Positions 52,080-61,668 of a stretch of DNA of 64,000 bases are shown here, piece after piece (within the stretch, counting starts at the first letter, position 1; the number at the start of each line of letters is the position of its first letter). This DNA is from Paracoccus shandongensis (GTDB lineage: Bacteria; Pseudomonadota; Alphaproteobacteria; Rhodobacterales; Rhodobacteraceae): the NCBI RefSeq assembly GCF_017315735.1, contig NZ_JAFLRK010000006.1, forward strand, positions 1 through 64,000, written 5' to 3'. The notes beneath the pieces are model-generated. The model was not told where the DNA came from, did not search any database, and saw only the letters and a program-made list of their open reading frames with translations. The position numbers and the translations under genes are program-made.

Positions 52080-52814
52080 CTATTCGGCGGGTTCGGGGAC
52101 GGTGGTGCCACGCCGCATCTGGCGGAACTTGTCCCAAGCCTCGTTCAGGCGGCGGGTGCGGGCCTCGGCCAGGCGCACCGCCTCGGGCGGCAGGCCGCGG
52201 GCAATGGCGCGGTCGGGATGGGCTTCCAGGATCAGGGCGCGGAACCGCTTGCGCGCCTCGGGCAGGGGGGTGTCCAGCGGGATGCCCAGCACGTCGCAGG
52301 GCGGGCAGTCGGTCTGGCGGTCGTGGCGCAGGCGGATCGCGGCCACGCGTTCGGCGGGAAGGCCAAAGATGCGGCCGACCTCGTCGATGAAGATGATCTC
52401 GTTTTCATGCATCCCGCCATCGGCCACGGCGATGATGCACAACCCCTCGATCACGTCGGCCAGCACCGGATCGCCCGGGGGAAACATCGCGGCGATGCGG
52501 CGCGCCCAGGCATCAAACCCCGCCACGTCCTGCCGGGCCAGATCAAAGACGCGGGCGGCGTTCCGTTCCTCGGCGCGCGGGATGATGAAGACACGGCGGA
52601 AGGCCGCGACCTCGGCCCGGCCAACGGTGCCGTCGGATTTCGCCAGCTTCGCGCCAAGCGCGATCACGGCGATGGTGAAGGCGACGGACCGTTCCGGCGG
52701 GATCGCCGCGCGGTGGCTGCCCAGCATCGCGGCCAGGCGGTCGCCAATGCGCTGCCAGAAGCTGCGGGGCTTTGGCAGGCTGGGGCAGGGGGTATCGGTC
52801 GCGCGCGTGTCCAT
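52080..52814 (-). CDS. TerB and J-domain protein (DjlA-like)
   Basis: 244 residues: a TerB-like helical domain (about 40-160, SVAFTIAVIALGAKLAKSDGTVGRAEVAAFRRVF and GLCIIAVADGGMHENE) followed by a C-terminal J domain with the HPD motif (LILEAHPDRAIARGLP). This is the DjlA domain order but without the N-terminal membrane helix. Probably a cytoplasmic Hsp70 co-chaperone. It lies 50 bp upstream of dnaX on the same strand. Confidence 0.9.
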   Translation of the reverse strand: MDTRATDTPCPSLPKPRSFWQRIGDRLAAMLGSHRAAIPPERSVAFTIAVIALGAKLAKSDGTVGRAEVAAFRRVFIIPRAEERNAARVFDLARQDVAGFDAWARRIAAMFPPGDPVLADVIEGLCIIAVADGGMHENEIIFIDEVGRIFGLPAERVAAIRLRHDRQTDCPPCDVLGIPLDTPLPEARKRFRALILEAHPDRAIARGLPPEAVRLAEARTRRLNEAWDKFRQMRRGTTVPEPAE

Positions 52815-52867
52815 GGGGGCAGGTTAGCGGGTAACGCGCGGCAAGTGTAGGGGCGGGATGTCGCGCC

Positions 52868-53365
52868 CTACGTTTCCGCCGCCAGATCCTTGCCCATCAG
52901 CACAAGGTCATGGAACCGGCCGAATTTCCAGCCCGCGCAAGGGATGCGGCCCCATTCGGCGTAACCCGCCCGCGCGTGAAACCGCAACGAGCCTTCGTTG
53001 GACGCGGTGATGCCGCCGATCAAAAGCCGGTGTCCCTGGGTGCGGGCATGATCTTCCAGGGCGGCCAGCAGCAGGCGGCCAATGCCGCTGCCGCGCGCAT
53101 CGGGGGCCAGGTAGATCGTGTGTTCCATGCTGCGCGCATAGCCGCCGCCGTGGCGGAACTGGGTATAGGTCGCAAAGCCCTGCACCCGGTCCGCATCCTG
53201 GGCCACCAGGAAAGGATGGCCCGTGGCCTGCCGGTCGCGGATCAGCGCGGCGATCTCGGCCTCGCTGCGCTCCGTCGGCCAGAAGGTGATGACCGTGTCG
53301 CGGATGATCGGGTTCCAGATCGCCGCGATGGCGGGCACGTCACCGGGGGCGGCGTCGCGGATCAT
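52868..53365 (-). CDS. GNAT-family N-acetyltransferase (phosphinothricin-acetyltransferase-like)
   Basis: 165 residues. The acetyl-CoA loop is YLAPDARGSGIGRLLLAALEDHA, preceded by FRHGGGYARSMEHTIYL. The N-terminal IRDAAPGDVPAIAAIWNPIIRDTVITF and C-terminal GWKFGRFHDLVLM are typical of the PAT/Bar-like and methionine-sulfone acetyltransferase subgroup. The substrate cannot be told. Its ATG overlaps the trpA stop by one base, so it is coupled to trpA. Confidence 0.9.
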   Translation of the reverse strand: MIRDAAPGDVPAIAAIWNPIIRDTVITFWPTERSEAEIAALIRDRQATGHPFLVAQDADRVQGFATYTQFRHGGGYARSMEHTIYLAPDARGSGIGRLLLAALEDHARTQGHRLLIGGITASNEGSLRFHARAGYAEWGRIPCAGWKFGRFHDLVLMGKDLAAET

Positions 53366-54162
53366 CAGCCGCGATGCGCCCCGGCGGCAAGGTCGCGGAC
53401 GAAATCCAGAACCTCGGGGACCGGGCGGCCCTCGCCGATCTTCTTGACGATGGCGCTGCCCACCACGCAGCCGTCGGCCACGCCCGCGATCTGCTGGGCG
53501 GCCTCAGCGGTCGAGATGCCGAAGCCCACCACCACCGGCAGCCTGGCCGAGGCGCGGATGCGCGCGACCTCGGGCGCCACCTCGGCCGCGTTGGCGGCGG
53601 GGCCGCCGGTGATGCCGGTCACGCTGACGTAATAGACAAAGCCCGAGGTGTTCTTCACCACCGCAGGCAGGCGGCGGTCGTCGGTCGTGGGCGTGGCGAG
53701 GCGGATGAAGTTCAGGCCCGCGCGGGCGGCGGGGATGCACAGCTCCTCGTCCTCCTCGGGCGGCAGGTCCACGACGATCAACCCGTCAACGCCAGCGTCC
53801 TTCGCCTCGGACAGGAACCGCTCGACCCCGCCCGCGCGGGCGTAGATGGGGTTGTAGTATCCCATCAGCACGACCGGAGTCGTGTCGTCGGATTTGCGGA
53901 ATTCGCGCAGGATCTCCAGCGTGCGCGTGACGCTGCCGCCTGCGGCCAGCGCCCGCTGGCCCGCGGCCTGGATCGTGGGGCCGTCGGCCATGGGGTCGGT
54001 GAAGGGCATCCCCAGTTCGATGATGTCCACCCCGGCGCCCGGCAGGCCGCGCATGATCTCCAGCGTGGTGGCGTCGTCGGGGTCCGAGGCCATGATATAG
54101 GTCACGAAGGCCTTGCGCCCCTGGGCCTGAAGGCGCTGAAAGGTATCGTCGATCCGGGTCAT
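53365..54162 (-). CDS. trpA: tryptophan synthase alpha subunit
   Basis: 265-residue TIM barrel that cleaves indole-3-glycerol phosphate to indole. Catalytic Glu49 and Asp60 are visible in [17 protein letters not shown], along with [11 protein letters not shown] and [10 protein letters not shown]. Neither trpB nor trpF is adjacent. Confidence 0.97.
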   Translation of the reverse strand: MTRIDDTFQRLQAQGRKAFVTYIMASDPDDATTLEIMRGLPGAGVDIIELGMPFTDPMADGPTIQAAGQRALAAGGSVTRTLEILREFRKSDDTTPVVLMGYYNPIYARAGGVERFLSEAKDAGVDGLIVVDLPPEEDEELCIPAARAGLNFIRLATPTTDDRRLPAVVKNTSGFVYYVSVTGITGGPAANAAEVAPEVARIRASARLPVVVGFGISTAEAAQQIAGVADGCVVGSAIVKKIGEGRPVPEVLDFVRDLAAGAHRG

Positions 54163-54222
54163 CTGCCACTCCGCTCTGCCGCTGCCTAAGTGCAGCGGAC
54201 GGGGCGGGGTGTCAATCTTCCG

Positions 54223-55089
54223 TCACGCGGCCATCGCCGCCACCTCGCTTACGGCCCGTCGAAGATAGCCCGCGAACTCGGCCGCCTCGCGCCGGGCCGG
54301 GCCGTCGGCCACATAGACGTTCAGCCAGGTGGGCGGCAGCGGCGGCAGGGCGCCGCCATGCTCCACCGGCTCCAGCCCGGCTTGTTCGATGCCGCGCGGC
54401 AGGATGGTGATGCCCAGGTCGGCGGCGGCGCTGACCCGCCAGGTGTCGCTGCCGCCATCGGCCACGGCCTGCACCCATTCGATCCCCGCCCGGTCCAGCG
54501 CCGTCAGCCCGACCGGGTAATAGGCGCAATGCGGCGAGTTCGCCAAGGGCAGCGGGCGCTGTTCCCAGGCGGTGCCGCCGATGGCGCCGAACCAGGCCAG
54601 GTCCACCTTGGACAGGTGGATCGCGCCGGGGGGTGTTTCAAATTCCGTGGTCAGGATCACGTCATGTTCGCCGCGCTTCATCTGCTGGCGCAGATCCTTG
54701 CTGCGGCCGTCGTTGATGACCAGTTCGATGCGCGGGTTGGCCTGGCGGAAGGCGCGCACCGCCTGCGCCACCTTGGTGAACAGCCAGTCGCTGGTCAGGC
54801 CCACGCGCAGCCGCGCCTCGGGGCGCTGGCCGGTGAAGCGGGACACAATGGCGTCGTTCAGGGCGACCAGCTTGCGCGCCTCGATCAGCAGTTCCACCGC
54901 GAAATCGGTCAGCACCACGCCGCGCCCCTGCTTTTGCAGCATCGCCTCGCCGAACAGATCCTCCAGCCGCTTCATCTGCATGGAGAGCGCGCTTTGCGTC
55001 ATGTTCAACCCCTCGGCCGCGCGGGTGACGGCGCCGTATTCCGCCACGGCTTGAAGCGACCTGAGCGTGCCGATGTCCAGATTGCGCAT
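54223..55089 (-). CDS. LysR-family transcriptional regulator
   Basis: 288 residues with an N-terminal LysR helix-turn-helix (TRAAEGLNMTQSALSMQMKRLEDLFG) and a substrate-binding-type domain (RLRVGLTSDWLFTKVAQAV onward). Divergent from a DUF1127 gene with a 137-bp AT-rich spacer. The spacer contains a T-N11-A dyad, so this neighbour is a plausible target; the inducer is unknown. Confidence 0.93.
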   Translation of the reverse strand: MRNLDIGTLRSLQAVAEYGAVTRAAEGLNMTQSALSMQMKRLEDLFGEAMLQKQGRGVVLTDFAVELLIEARKLVALNDAIVSRFTGQRPEARLRVGLTSDWLFTKVAQAVRAFRQANPRIELVINDGRSKDLRQQMKRGEHDVILTTEFETPPGAIHLSKVDLAWFGAIGGTAWEQRPLPLANSPHCAYYPVGLTALDRAGIEWVQAVADGGSDTWRVSAAADLGITILPRGIEQAGLEPVEHGGALPPLPPTWLNVYVADGPARREAAEFAGYLRRAVSEVAAMAA

Positions 55090-55185
55090 CGTTCAACATT
55101 CCTGATGGAAGGGATCAAAAACATTCGTTTCAAAAATACATCTGGCGAATCTATCAATCAAGGACGGAAATCATAAGCCACTAAC

Positions 55186-55204
55186 GCATCACCAAAAATG
55201 ATGC
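55186..55204. promoter_or_regulatory. candidate LysR operator upstream of DUF1127 gene
   Basis: GCATCA (55186-55191), seven bases, TGATGC (55199-55204). The perfect 6-bp dyad contains the LysR-type T-N11-A core. It sits 22 bp before the DUF1127 ATG. Confidence 0.45.
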
Positions 55205-55226
55205 TTTCAATCACCGGAGATGAACG

Positions 55227-55451
55227 ATGGCCATCAAGACCACATCGCTTCATGTCCTTGCCGGGCACGGCCCTTTCCCGCGCCCGTCCTGGGCCAAGCG
55301 GATTCTGACCATGCTGAGCGTCCGCCGATCCCGCCAGGCTCTGGCTCATTTGGGCGATGAGCAGCTGCGCGATGTCGGCCTGACCCGCGAACAGGCCGCG
55401 GACGAGATCGCGCGTCCCATCTGGGACGTGCCCACCAACTGGCGTCGCTGA
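55227..55451 (+). CDS. DUF1127 domain protein
   Basis: 74 residues. The Arg-rich C-terminal DUF1127 segment is RSRQALAHLGDEQLRDVGLTREQAADEIARPIWD. In Rhodobacter, Agrobacterium and relatives such small proteins affect RNA turnover and phosphate or stress responses, but no single function fits all. GGAG lies about 6 bases before the ATG. Confidence 0.88.
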   Translation: MAIKTTSLHVLAGHGPFPRPSWAKRILTMLSVRRSRQALAHLGDEQLRDVGLTREQAADEIARPIWDVPTNWRR

Positions 55452-55478
55452 TCTTACCCCATCAGGATTGCCACACTG

Positions 55479-55512
55479 CCGCGCCGCCCGCACCGGGCCG
55501 GCGCGGTTTTTT
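55479..55512 (+). terminator. strong terminator after DUF1127 gene
   Basis: CCGCGCCG (55479-55486) pairs with CGGCGCGG (55499-55506), with an inner CCC/GGG pair, followed by six T. It ends five bases before the stop of the convergent phosphatase gene. Confidence 0.8.
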
Positions 55513-55517
55513 CTGCG

Positions 55518-55982
55518 CTACTCCTCGGCCCTGGGCGGGCCAAAGCGTTCGATCATGCGCGTCCTGATCTGGTCGCGGGTCTGGCGATAGGCGGCAAGCT
55601 TCGCCTCGCGACCCTCGGCCAGGCCGGTGGGGTCCATGATCGGCCAGTATTCCACGTCCAGGTGATAGACCCGCGTCAGTTCCAGCGCCTGCCGCTGGCT
55701 GGCGGGCGACAGCGCCACGATCAGATCAAAGCCGCCCAGGTCGTCGCCCCAGTCCTTCATCTCGTCAAAGGAACGGCTTCGGTGGTTCTCGATCCTGACG
55801 CCGATCTCGTCGCAGACGGCGATGGCGAAGCCGTCCACCTCCATGTCGTTCTTGACGCCCGCCGACTGGACGTAAGCCGCGCGGCCATAGAACTTCTTCA
55901 TCATCCCTTCCGCAATGGGCGAGCGGATGGAGTTGTGATCACAACAGAACAGGACCGAGGCGGGGATCGTGTTCTGCGCCAT
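55518..55982 (-). CDS. low-molecular-weight protein phosphatase-like protein
   Basis: 154 residues. The phosphate loop CX5R is Cys14-DHNSI-Arg20 followed by SPIAEG, and the general-acid Asp lies in YWPIMDPTG. The fold is shared with arsenate reductases; the absence of the extra cysteine set favours phosphatase. ATG at 55982 lies just beyond the UPF0262 stop, last in the hisD-UPF0262 transcript. Confidence 0.88.
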   Translation of the reverse strand: MAQNTIPASVLFCCDHNSIRSPIAEGMMKKFYGRAAYVQSAGVKNDMEVDGFAIAVCDEIGVRIENHRSRSFDEMKDWGDDLGGFDLIVALSPASQRQALELTRVYHLDVEYWPIMDPTGLAEGREAKLAAYRQTRDQIRTRMIERFGPPRAEE

Positions 55983-55984
55983 CG

Positions 55985-56464
55985 TCAGCCCTGGGGCACC
56001 AGGGCGCAGATCAGGGTGAACAGGCGCCGGGCGGTGTCGATGTCCAGTTCGGCTTTGCCTTCCAGCCGCTCCTGCAGGGTGCGCGCGCCTTCGTTGTGGA
56101 TGCCGCGCCGGGCCATGTCGATGGCCTCGATCTGGGCGGGGGGCAGACGCTTCACGGCGTCGAAATAGCTTTGGCAGATCTGGAAGTAATCCTTGGTCAC
56201 CTGCCGGAACGGGCCCATCGACAGGTGGAACTCGGCCACCTTGTCGCCGCCTTCGCCGGCCAGGTCGAAGACCAGGCGGCGTTCGCGGATGCACAGGTCC
56301 AGCCGGAACGGCCCCTGCGGCGCGGGCTGGCCGTCGCGGCCGGGGACGCTGAAGCTGTTGTCCTCGATCAGGTCGAAGATCGCCACGCGGCGTTCCTGCT
56401 CCATCTCGGGGGTTGCGGGGGGTGCCTGGGAGTCGTCGATCTCGATGTGGATGATCCGGCTCAT
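55985..56464 (-). CDS. UPF0262 family protein
   Basis: 159 residues. FRLDLCIRERRLVFDLAG, FHLSMGPFRQVTKDYFQICQSYFDAV and GARTLQERLEGKAELDIDTARRLFTLI are the blocks I know for UPF0262, an alphaproteobacterial family of unknown function usually beside hisD. It overlaps hisD by four bases. Confidence 0.92.
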   Translation of the reverse strand: MSRIIHIEIDDSQAPPATPEMEQERRVAIFDLIEDNSFSVPGRDGQPAPQGPFRLDLCIRERRLVFDLAGEGGDKVAEFHLSMGPFRQVTKDYFQICQSYFDAVKRLPPAQIEAIDMARRGIHNEGARTLQERLEGKAELDIDTARRLFTLICALVPQG

Positions 56465-57774
56465 GCGGGGGGCCTTTCGTTCAGCTGCTCCAGCCGGACG
56501 CGGATCGATTCGCCATGCGCCTGCAACCCCTCGGCGGCGGCCAGGCGCATGGCGGCGTGGCCCACCGCGTTCAGCGCGCCGGGCGTCAGCCGCGCCATGG
56601 TGGTGCGTTTCAGGAAATCCAGCACCGACAGCCCGGACGAAAACCGCGCCGACCGCGCCGTGGGCAGGACATGGTTCGGGCCGCTGACGTAATCGCCCAC
56701 GGCCTCGGGCGTGTGCGGGCCCAGGAAGATCGCGCCCGCATGGACGCATTTCGCGGCCAGCGCCTCGGGGTCGTCCACGCAAAGCTCCAGGTGCTCGGGC
56801 GCGATGCGGTTCGACAGGGCGGCGGCCTCGTCCAGGTCGCGGGCGATGATGATGGTGCCGTAGTCGCGCCAGCTTGCCCCCGCGATCCGGGCGCGGGGCA
56901 GGGTGGGCAGGATGCGGTCCACGGCGCCCGCGACGGCATGGCCCAGGACGGGATCGGTGGTGATCAGGATCGACTGCGCGTCGGCGTCATGTTCCGCCTG
57001 CGCCAGCAGGTCCAGCGCCAGCCAGTCGGGATGCTGGTTCCCTTCGGCGATGACCAGAACCTCGGACGGACCGGCGATCATGTCGATGCCGACGCGGCCA
57101 AAGACCTGGCGCTTGGCCGCCGCGACATAGGCGTTGCCCGGCCCGGTGATCTTGTCCACCGGCGCGATGGTGTCGGTGCCGTAAGCCATCGCCGCCACGG
57201 CCTGCGCCCCGCCGATGCGATAGATTTCGGTGACGCCCGACAGTTGGGCTGCCAGCAGCACCAGCGGGTTGAGGTGGCCGCCCGGCGTCGGCACGCAGAT
57301 CACCAGCCGCTCGACCCCCGCGACCCGGGCCGGGATCGCGTTCATCAGCACCGAGGACGGATAGGCCGCCTGTCCCCCCGGCACATACAGCCCCGCCGCC
57401 GACACGGGCGTCCAGCGCCAGCCCAGCGTCGCGCCCTGCGGATCGGTCCAGCTTGCGTCCTGGGGCATCTGTCGTTCGTGATAGGCGCGGATCCGGTCAG
57501 CCGCCAGCGTCAGCGCCGCCCGGTCCTGGGCCGGGACATGGGCGACCTGCGCCGCGATCTCCTCTGGCGAAAAGCGCAGGCGGTCGGGGGTCAGGTCCAG
57601 CCGGTCGAAGCGGCTGGTCAGATCGCACAGGGCCGCGTCGCCGCGTTTGCGCACATCGGCGATGATCGCGGCCACGGCGTCGTTCACATCGGTCGAATCC
57701 TCGCGCTTGGCCGAAAGCATGTCGGCAAAGCGGGTCTCGAAACCGGGCTCCGATGTGTTCAGCGTGACGGGCAT
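56461..57774 (-). CDS. hisD: histidinol dehydrogenase
   Basis: 437-residue zinc enzyme performing the last two oxidations of histidine synthesis with NAD. Typical blocks are VPGGQAAYPSSVLMNAIPA, KITGPGNAYVAAAKRQVFG, DMIAGPSEVLVIAE and NHVLPTARSARFSSGLSVLDFLKR. ATG at 57774 (MPVTLNTSEPGF) has AGAGGACAG upstream; the 57810 codon is less likely. No other his gene is adjacent. Confidence 0.97.
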   Translation of the reverse strand: MPVTLNTSEPGFETRFADMLSAKREDSTDVNDAVAAIIADVRKRGDAALCDLTSRFDRLDLTPDRLRFSPEEIAAQVAHVPAQDRAALTLAADRIRAYHERQMPQDASWTDPQGATLGWRWTPVSAAGLYVPGGQAAYPSSVLMNAIPARVAGVERLVICVPTPGGHLNPLVLLAAQLSGVTEIYRIGGAQAVAAMAYGTDTIAPVDKITGPGNAYVAAAKRQVFGRVGIDMIAGPSEVLVIAEGNQHPDWLALDLLAQAEHDADAQSILITTDPVLGHAVAGAVDRILPTLPRARIAGASWRDYGTIIIARDLDEAAALSNRIAPEHLELCVDDPEALAAKCVHAGAIFLGPHTPEAVGDYVSGPNHVLPTARSARFSSGLSVLDFLKRTTMARLTPGALNAVGHAAMRLAAAEGLQAHGESIRVRLEQLNERPPA

Positions 57775-57866
57775 GGTCTGTCCTCTGGTGTCACGCCTTG
57801 TTAGCCGCAACCCCCGCCCGCCTCAAGCACCACAAGGGGCCGCTTCTTCGTTGCCCAAATACCCCC

Positions 57867-58343
57867 TTAGTCGGGATGCGCAGGCGCCTTGCCCGACACC
57901 GCGCGATAGGGCCGCGTCACGTCGCGCAGGTCGATGTTGATGCATTCCAGTTCGGCGGCCAGCGTCCCGTCGCCCGCGAATTCCAGCAGCAGCCGCCCGG
58001 TGCCATCGGGGCCCGGCTGCCAGACCATCGCCAGCAGTTCCAGCACCGTGTCCGCGTCGCGGCTGATGCCGTCGGACAGCACGCGCTGCACGTCGCGGAT
58101 CAGCAGGACCGACCGGACGCGTTCGTAATCGCGCCCCTCGGCCGCCGCTTGTTCGGCATCCTCCCAGCGGAAGCGGTTCAGCAGCAGGGCTAGCGTCCGC
58201 CCGCGCGGGTCATAGGACATCTCGGACGCGGGCAGGATCGCGTCCTGCAACAGCGCCGACAGGATGCGCAGATCCTGTTCATCCTCGGCCATCAGCGCCA
58301 GAGGGGCGGGGTCGGCATCGGCGAAACGGGCATCCTGTGGCAT
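57867..58343 (-). CDS. DUF2948 family protein
   Basis: 158 residues. LMAEDEQDLRILSALLQDAILPASEMSYDPRGRTLALLLNRFRWED and VLLIRDVQRVLSDGISR match DUF2948, a conserved alphaproteobacterial protein of unknown function. It follows murA by three bases, so the two are co-translated. Confidence 0.9.
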   Translation of the reverse strand: MPQDARFADADPAPLALMAEDEQDLRILSALLQDAILPASEMSYDPRGRTLALLLNRFRWEDAEQAAAEGRDYERVRSVLLIRDVQRVLSDGISRDADTVLELLAMVWQPGPDGTGRLLLEFAGDGTLAAELECINIDLRDVTRPYRAVSGKAPAHPD

Positions 58344-58346
58344 CGC

Positions 58347-59618
58347 TTACTCCTCTTTCACGCGTTCGATCTGGGCGCCGACGCCGCGCAGCTTGCGGAC
58401 CACATGCTCATAGCCGCGGTCCAGGTGATAGACCCGGCTGACGGTGGTCTGGCCCTGGGCGGCAAGCCCGGCCAGGATCAGGCTGACGGACGCGCGCAGG
58501 TCGGTCGCCATCACCGGCGCCCCCCGCAACCCGTCAACCCCGGTGACGGTTGCATGGCCGCCATGAACCTCGATCCGGGCGCCCATGCGGGTCAGTTCGG
58601 GGGCGTGCATGAAGCGGTTCTCGAAGATGGTTTCCTCCAGCACGCTGGTGCCCTCGGCCACGCACATCAGCGCCATGAACTGCGCCTGAAGGTCGGTGGG
58701 GAAGCCCGGGAAGGGCTCGGTCGTGACATTCACGGCGCGGATGCCGCCGTTCTTGCGGCTGACCTTGAGGCCGCGCGGGGTTTCCGTGACGCGGACGCCC
58801 GCCTCGTCCAGCTTTTCGCAAAAGGCCGACAGCAGCTCGATCCGGCCGCCCAGGCATTCGACCTCGCCCCCGCAGATGGCGGGCGCCAGCATATAGGTGC
58901 CAAGCTCGATCCGGTCGGTGACGACGGGATGGGTCGCGCCGTGCAGCGCATCGACGCTCTGGATGGTGATGGTGGATGTGCCCTCGCCCTCGATCTGCGC
59001 CCCCATGGCCCTCAGGCAGCGGGCCAGATCGACGATTTCCGGTTCACGCGCGGCGTTCTTCAGCACCGTGGTGCCGCGCGCCAGGGTGGCGGCCATCAGC
59101 GCGTTCTCGGTCGCGCCAACCGACACCAGCGGGAAATCCACCACCGCCCCGCGCAACCCGCCCGCAGGGGCCTTGGCATGGACATAGCCGTCGCGCAGGT
59201 CCAGTTCCGCGCCCATGGCCTCGAAGGCCTTCAGGTGCAGGTCCACCGGCCGCGCGCCGATCGCGCAGCCACCGGGCAAGGACACCTCGGCCCGGCCGTC
59301 GCGCACCAGCATCGGCCCCAGCACCAGGATGGACGCGCGCATCTTGCGCACGATGTCGTAATCCGCGCGATGGCTGGTCAGGTCGTGGCTGGACAGCGCC
59401 AGCACCTGGCCGTCCTGCAAGGACGCCACCTCGGCCCCCAGGGATCGCAGCAGGGCGGTCATGGTGCGGATGTCCGACAGGCGCGGCGCATTGGTCAGCG
59501 TCAGCGGCTGGTCCGTCAGCAGCGTCGCGGGCATCAGCGTCAGGCAGGCGTTCTTGGCGCCCGCAATGGGGATTTCCCCCGAAAGCGGGCCGTTCCCGCG
59601 AACGATGATCTGGTCCAT
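58347..59618 (-). CDS. murA: UDP-N-acetylglucosamine 1-carboxyvinyltransferase
   Basis: 423 residues, the first committed step of peptidoglycan synthesis. Substrate lysine and asparagine are in GAKNACLTL (Lys22, Asn23). The PEP-binding, fosfomycin-reactive cysteine is Cys118 in [15 protein letters not shown]. It starts immediately upstream of the 54-residue gene's stop. Confidence 0.97.
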   Translation of the reverse strand: MDQIIVRGNGPLSGEIPIAGAKNACLTLMPATLLTDQPLTLTNAPRLSDIRTMTALLRSLGAEVASLQDGQVLALSSHDLTSHRADYDIVRKMRASILVLGPMLVRDGRAEVSLPGGCAIGARPVDLHLKAFEAMGAELDLRDGYVHAKAPAGGLRGAVVDFPLVSVGATENALMAATLARGTTVLKNAAREPEIVDLARCLRAMGAQIEGEGTSTITIQSVDALHGATHPVVTDRIELGTYMLAPAICGGEVECLGGRIELLSAFCEKLDEAGVRVTETPRGLKVSRKNGGIRAVNVTTEPFPGFPTDLQAQFMALMCVAEGTSVLEETIFENRFMHAPELTRMGARIEVHGGHATVTGVDGLRGAPVMATDLRASVSLILAGLAAQGQTTVSRVYHLDRGYEHVVRKLRGVGAQIERVKEE

Positions 59619-59783
59619 CTAAGCGTCGTCCTTGCCTGTATCACTGTCCTGCTGCCCGGGGTCGTCCTGCGCGGCCCGCGCGCGTGCCTGCGCCTTGCGG
59701 CGCTGCAGATTGGCGCGCAGAGCGGCCCGCAGCCGATCCTCGCGCGTGTCCTGCTTCTTCTTGTCGTCCGGGCGCTCGTTCAT
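59619..59783 (-). CDS. 54-residue basic/acidic small protein upstream of murA
   Basis: ATG at 59783 to TAG at 59619, directly abutting the murA start. The sequence begins MNERPDDKKKQDTREDRLRA, has an Arg/Ala-rich helix (LRANLQRRKAQARARAA) and ends acidic. I recall similar short frames ahead of murA in relatives. No function known. It is probably translated and coupled to murA. Confidence 0.65.
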   Translation of the reverse strand: MNERPDDKKKQDTREDRLRAALRANLQRRKAQARARAAQDDPGQQDSDTGKDDA

Positions 59784-59876
59784 CCGCACCTGTTAGCGCC
59801 GGTTGCGGCTACAGTCCAGCAAAGCGCGCAGGGGGGGCCGGTTTGAGGGAGGGAGCGATTTTTCTGCCAAGCCCCC

Positions 59877-59905
59877 TTGCGCCGGGCCCGGGCTTTGTCT
59901 AAACG
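59877..59905 (+). promoter_or_regulatory. probable tRNA-Thr promoter
   Basis: TTGCGC (59877-59882), 17-bp spacer, TAAACG (59900-59905), ending 12 bases before the tRNA. The -10 is the same as that proposed for nuo. Confidence 0.55.
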
Positions 59906-59917
59906 CCCCCTCACGAT

Positions 59918-59992
59918 GCTGTGGTAGCTCAGTGGTAGAGCACACCCTTGGTAAGGGTGAGGTCGAGAGTTCAATCCTCTCTCACAGCACCA
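59918..59992 (+). tRNA. tRNA-Thr (GGT)
   Basis: GCTGTGG acceptor pairs with TCACAGC, then A and an encoded CCA. The anticodon loop TTGGTAA gives GGT. D arm AGCTCAGTGGTAGAGC and T loop TTCAATC. 75 nt. Confidence 0.96.
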
Positions 59993-60059
59993 TCCTCACA
60001 CCGCAGCAAACCATCCCAAGACGCACCGGGCGATTGCGCATCCGCCCTGCGCACGCTAC

Positions 60060-61664
60060 ATGCCGCGCATGACAAACCGCCCCTCACTTCCGCCCGAAAT
60101 CGCCCGCCGCCGGACCTTCGCGATCATCTCGCATCCCGACGCGGGCAAGACCACGCTGACCGAAAAGTTCCTGCTGTACGGTGGCGCGATCCAGATGGCG
60201 GGGCAGGTGCGCGCCAAGGGCGAGGCGCGGCGCACGCGGTCGGACTTCATGAAGATGGAGCAGGAGCGGGGGATTTCCGTCAGCGCATCCGCGATGTCCT
60301 TCGACTTCGACGGCTATCGCTTCAACCTGGTGGACACGCCGGGCCACAGCGACTTTTCCGAGGATACCTATCGCACGCTGACCGCCGTGGACGCGGCGAT
60401 CATGGTGATCGACGGGGCCAAGGGCGTCGAATCGCAGACCCGCAAGCTGTTCGAGGTCTGCCGGCTGCGCGACCTGCCGATCCTGACCTTCTGCAACAAG
60501 ATGGACCGCGAATCCCGCGACACCTTCGAGATCATCGACGAGATCCAGGAAAGCCTGGCCATCGACGTGGCCCCGGCATCCTGGCCCATCGGCGTGGGGC
60601 GCGAGTTCATCGGCTGCTATGATATGCTGCACGACCGGCTGGAGCTGATGGACCGCGCCGACCGCAACAAGGTGGCGGAATCGGTCAAGATGGAAGGGCT
60701 GGACGATCCCAAGCTGGCCGATCACGTTCCCGCCGACCTGCTGGCGAAGCTGCGCGACGAGGTCGAGATGGCGCGCGAATTGCTGCCCGCCTTCAACCGC
60801 AAGTCCTTCCTGGAAGGGCACATGACTCCGATCTGGTTCGGCAGCGCGATCAACAGCTTTGGCGTGCGCGAGCTGATGAAGGGCATCAGCGAATACGGCC
60901 CCGCGCCGCAGCCCCAGAACGCCGCCGACCGGGAAATCGCGCCCGAGGAAAAGCCCGTCACCGGCTTCGTCTTCAAGGTGCAGGCCAACATGGATCCCAA
61001 GCACCGCGACCGGGTGGCCTTCGTGCGCCTGGCCTCGGGCCATTTCGAACGCGGCATGAAGATGGTCCATGTGCGCACGAAAAAACCCATGGCGGTGACG
61101 AACCCCGTGATGTTCCTGGCCGCCGATCGCGAACTGGCCGAGGAAGCCTGGGCGGGCGACATCATCGGCATCCCGAACCATGGCCAGCTTCGCATCGGCG
61201 ACGCGCTGACGGAAGGCGAGGCGCTGCGCTTTACCGGCATCCCGTCCTTTGCGCCCGAATTGCTGCAAACGGTGCGCGCGACCGATCCGATGAAGGCCAA
61301 GCACCTGGAAAAGGCGCTGATGCAGTTCGCCGAGGAGGGTGCCGCCAAGGTCTTCAAGCCGATGATCGGCTCGGGCTTCATCGTGGGCGTCGTTGGCGCG
61401 CTGCAATTCGAGGTTCTGGCCAGCCGGATCGAGATCGAATACGGCATCCCCGTCCGCTTCGAGGGGTCGCAGTTCACCTCGGCCCGCTGGGTGGCGGGGC
61501 CGCGCGACAAGGTGGAAGCCTTTGTCAACGCCAACAAGGGCCACATCGCCCAGGACCACGACGGCGACATGGTTTACTTGACGCGGCTGCAATGGGACAT
61601 CGACCGCGTGGCGCGCGATCACCCGGAATTGCGGCTGACGGCGACCAAGGAAATGATGGTTTAG
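60060..61664 (+). CDS. prfC: peptide chain release factor 3
   Basis: 534-residue translational GTPase that recycles RF1/RF2. G motifs are SHPDAGKTTLTE (G1), DTPGHSDFSEDTYRTL (G3) and NKMDRE (G4). The RF3-specific EQERGISVSASAMSFDF and the C-terminal VGALQFEVLASRIEIEYGI are intact. Start at 60060 or at ATG 60069. Convergent with sspB. Confidence 0.97.
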   Translation: MPRMTNRPSLPPEIARRRTFAIISHPDAGKTTLTEKFLLYGGAIQMAGQVRAKGEARRTRSDFMKMEQERGISVSASAMSFDFDGYRFNLVDTPGHSDFSEDTYRTLTAVDAAIMVIDGAKGVESQTRKLFEVCRLRDLPILTFCNKMDRESRDTFEIIDEIQESLAIDVAPASWPIGVGREFIGCYDMLHDRLELMDRADRNKVAESVKMEGLDDPKLADHVPADLLAKLRDEVEMARELLPAFNRKSFLEGHMTPIWFGSAINSFGVRELMKGISEYGPAPQPQNAADREIAPEEKPVTGFVFKVQANMDPKHRDRVAFVRLASGHFERGMKMVHVRTKKPMAVTNPVMFLAADRELAEEAWAGDIIGIPNHGQLRIGDALTEGEALRFTGIPSFAPELLQTVRATDPMKAKHLEKALMQFAEEGAAKVFKPMIGSGFIVGVVGALQFEVLASRIEIEYGIPVRFEGSQFTSARWVAGPRDKVEAFVNANKGHIAQDHDGDMVYLTRLQWDIDRVARDHPELRLTATKEMMV

Positions 61665-61668
61665 GATG

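Noticed and set aside
48982..52827. 1281-codon open frame on the plus strand
   Set aside because: It is antisense to recR, ybaB, dnaX and the J-domain gene, which have clear family motifs. The low-complexity Arg/His/Gly/Ala-rich translation is typical of shadows in GC-rich DNA.
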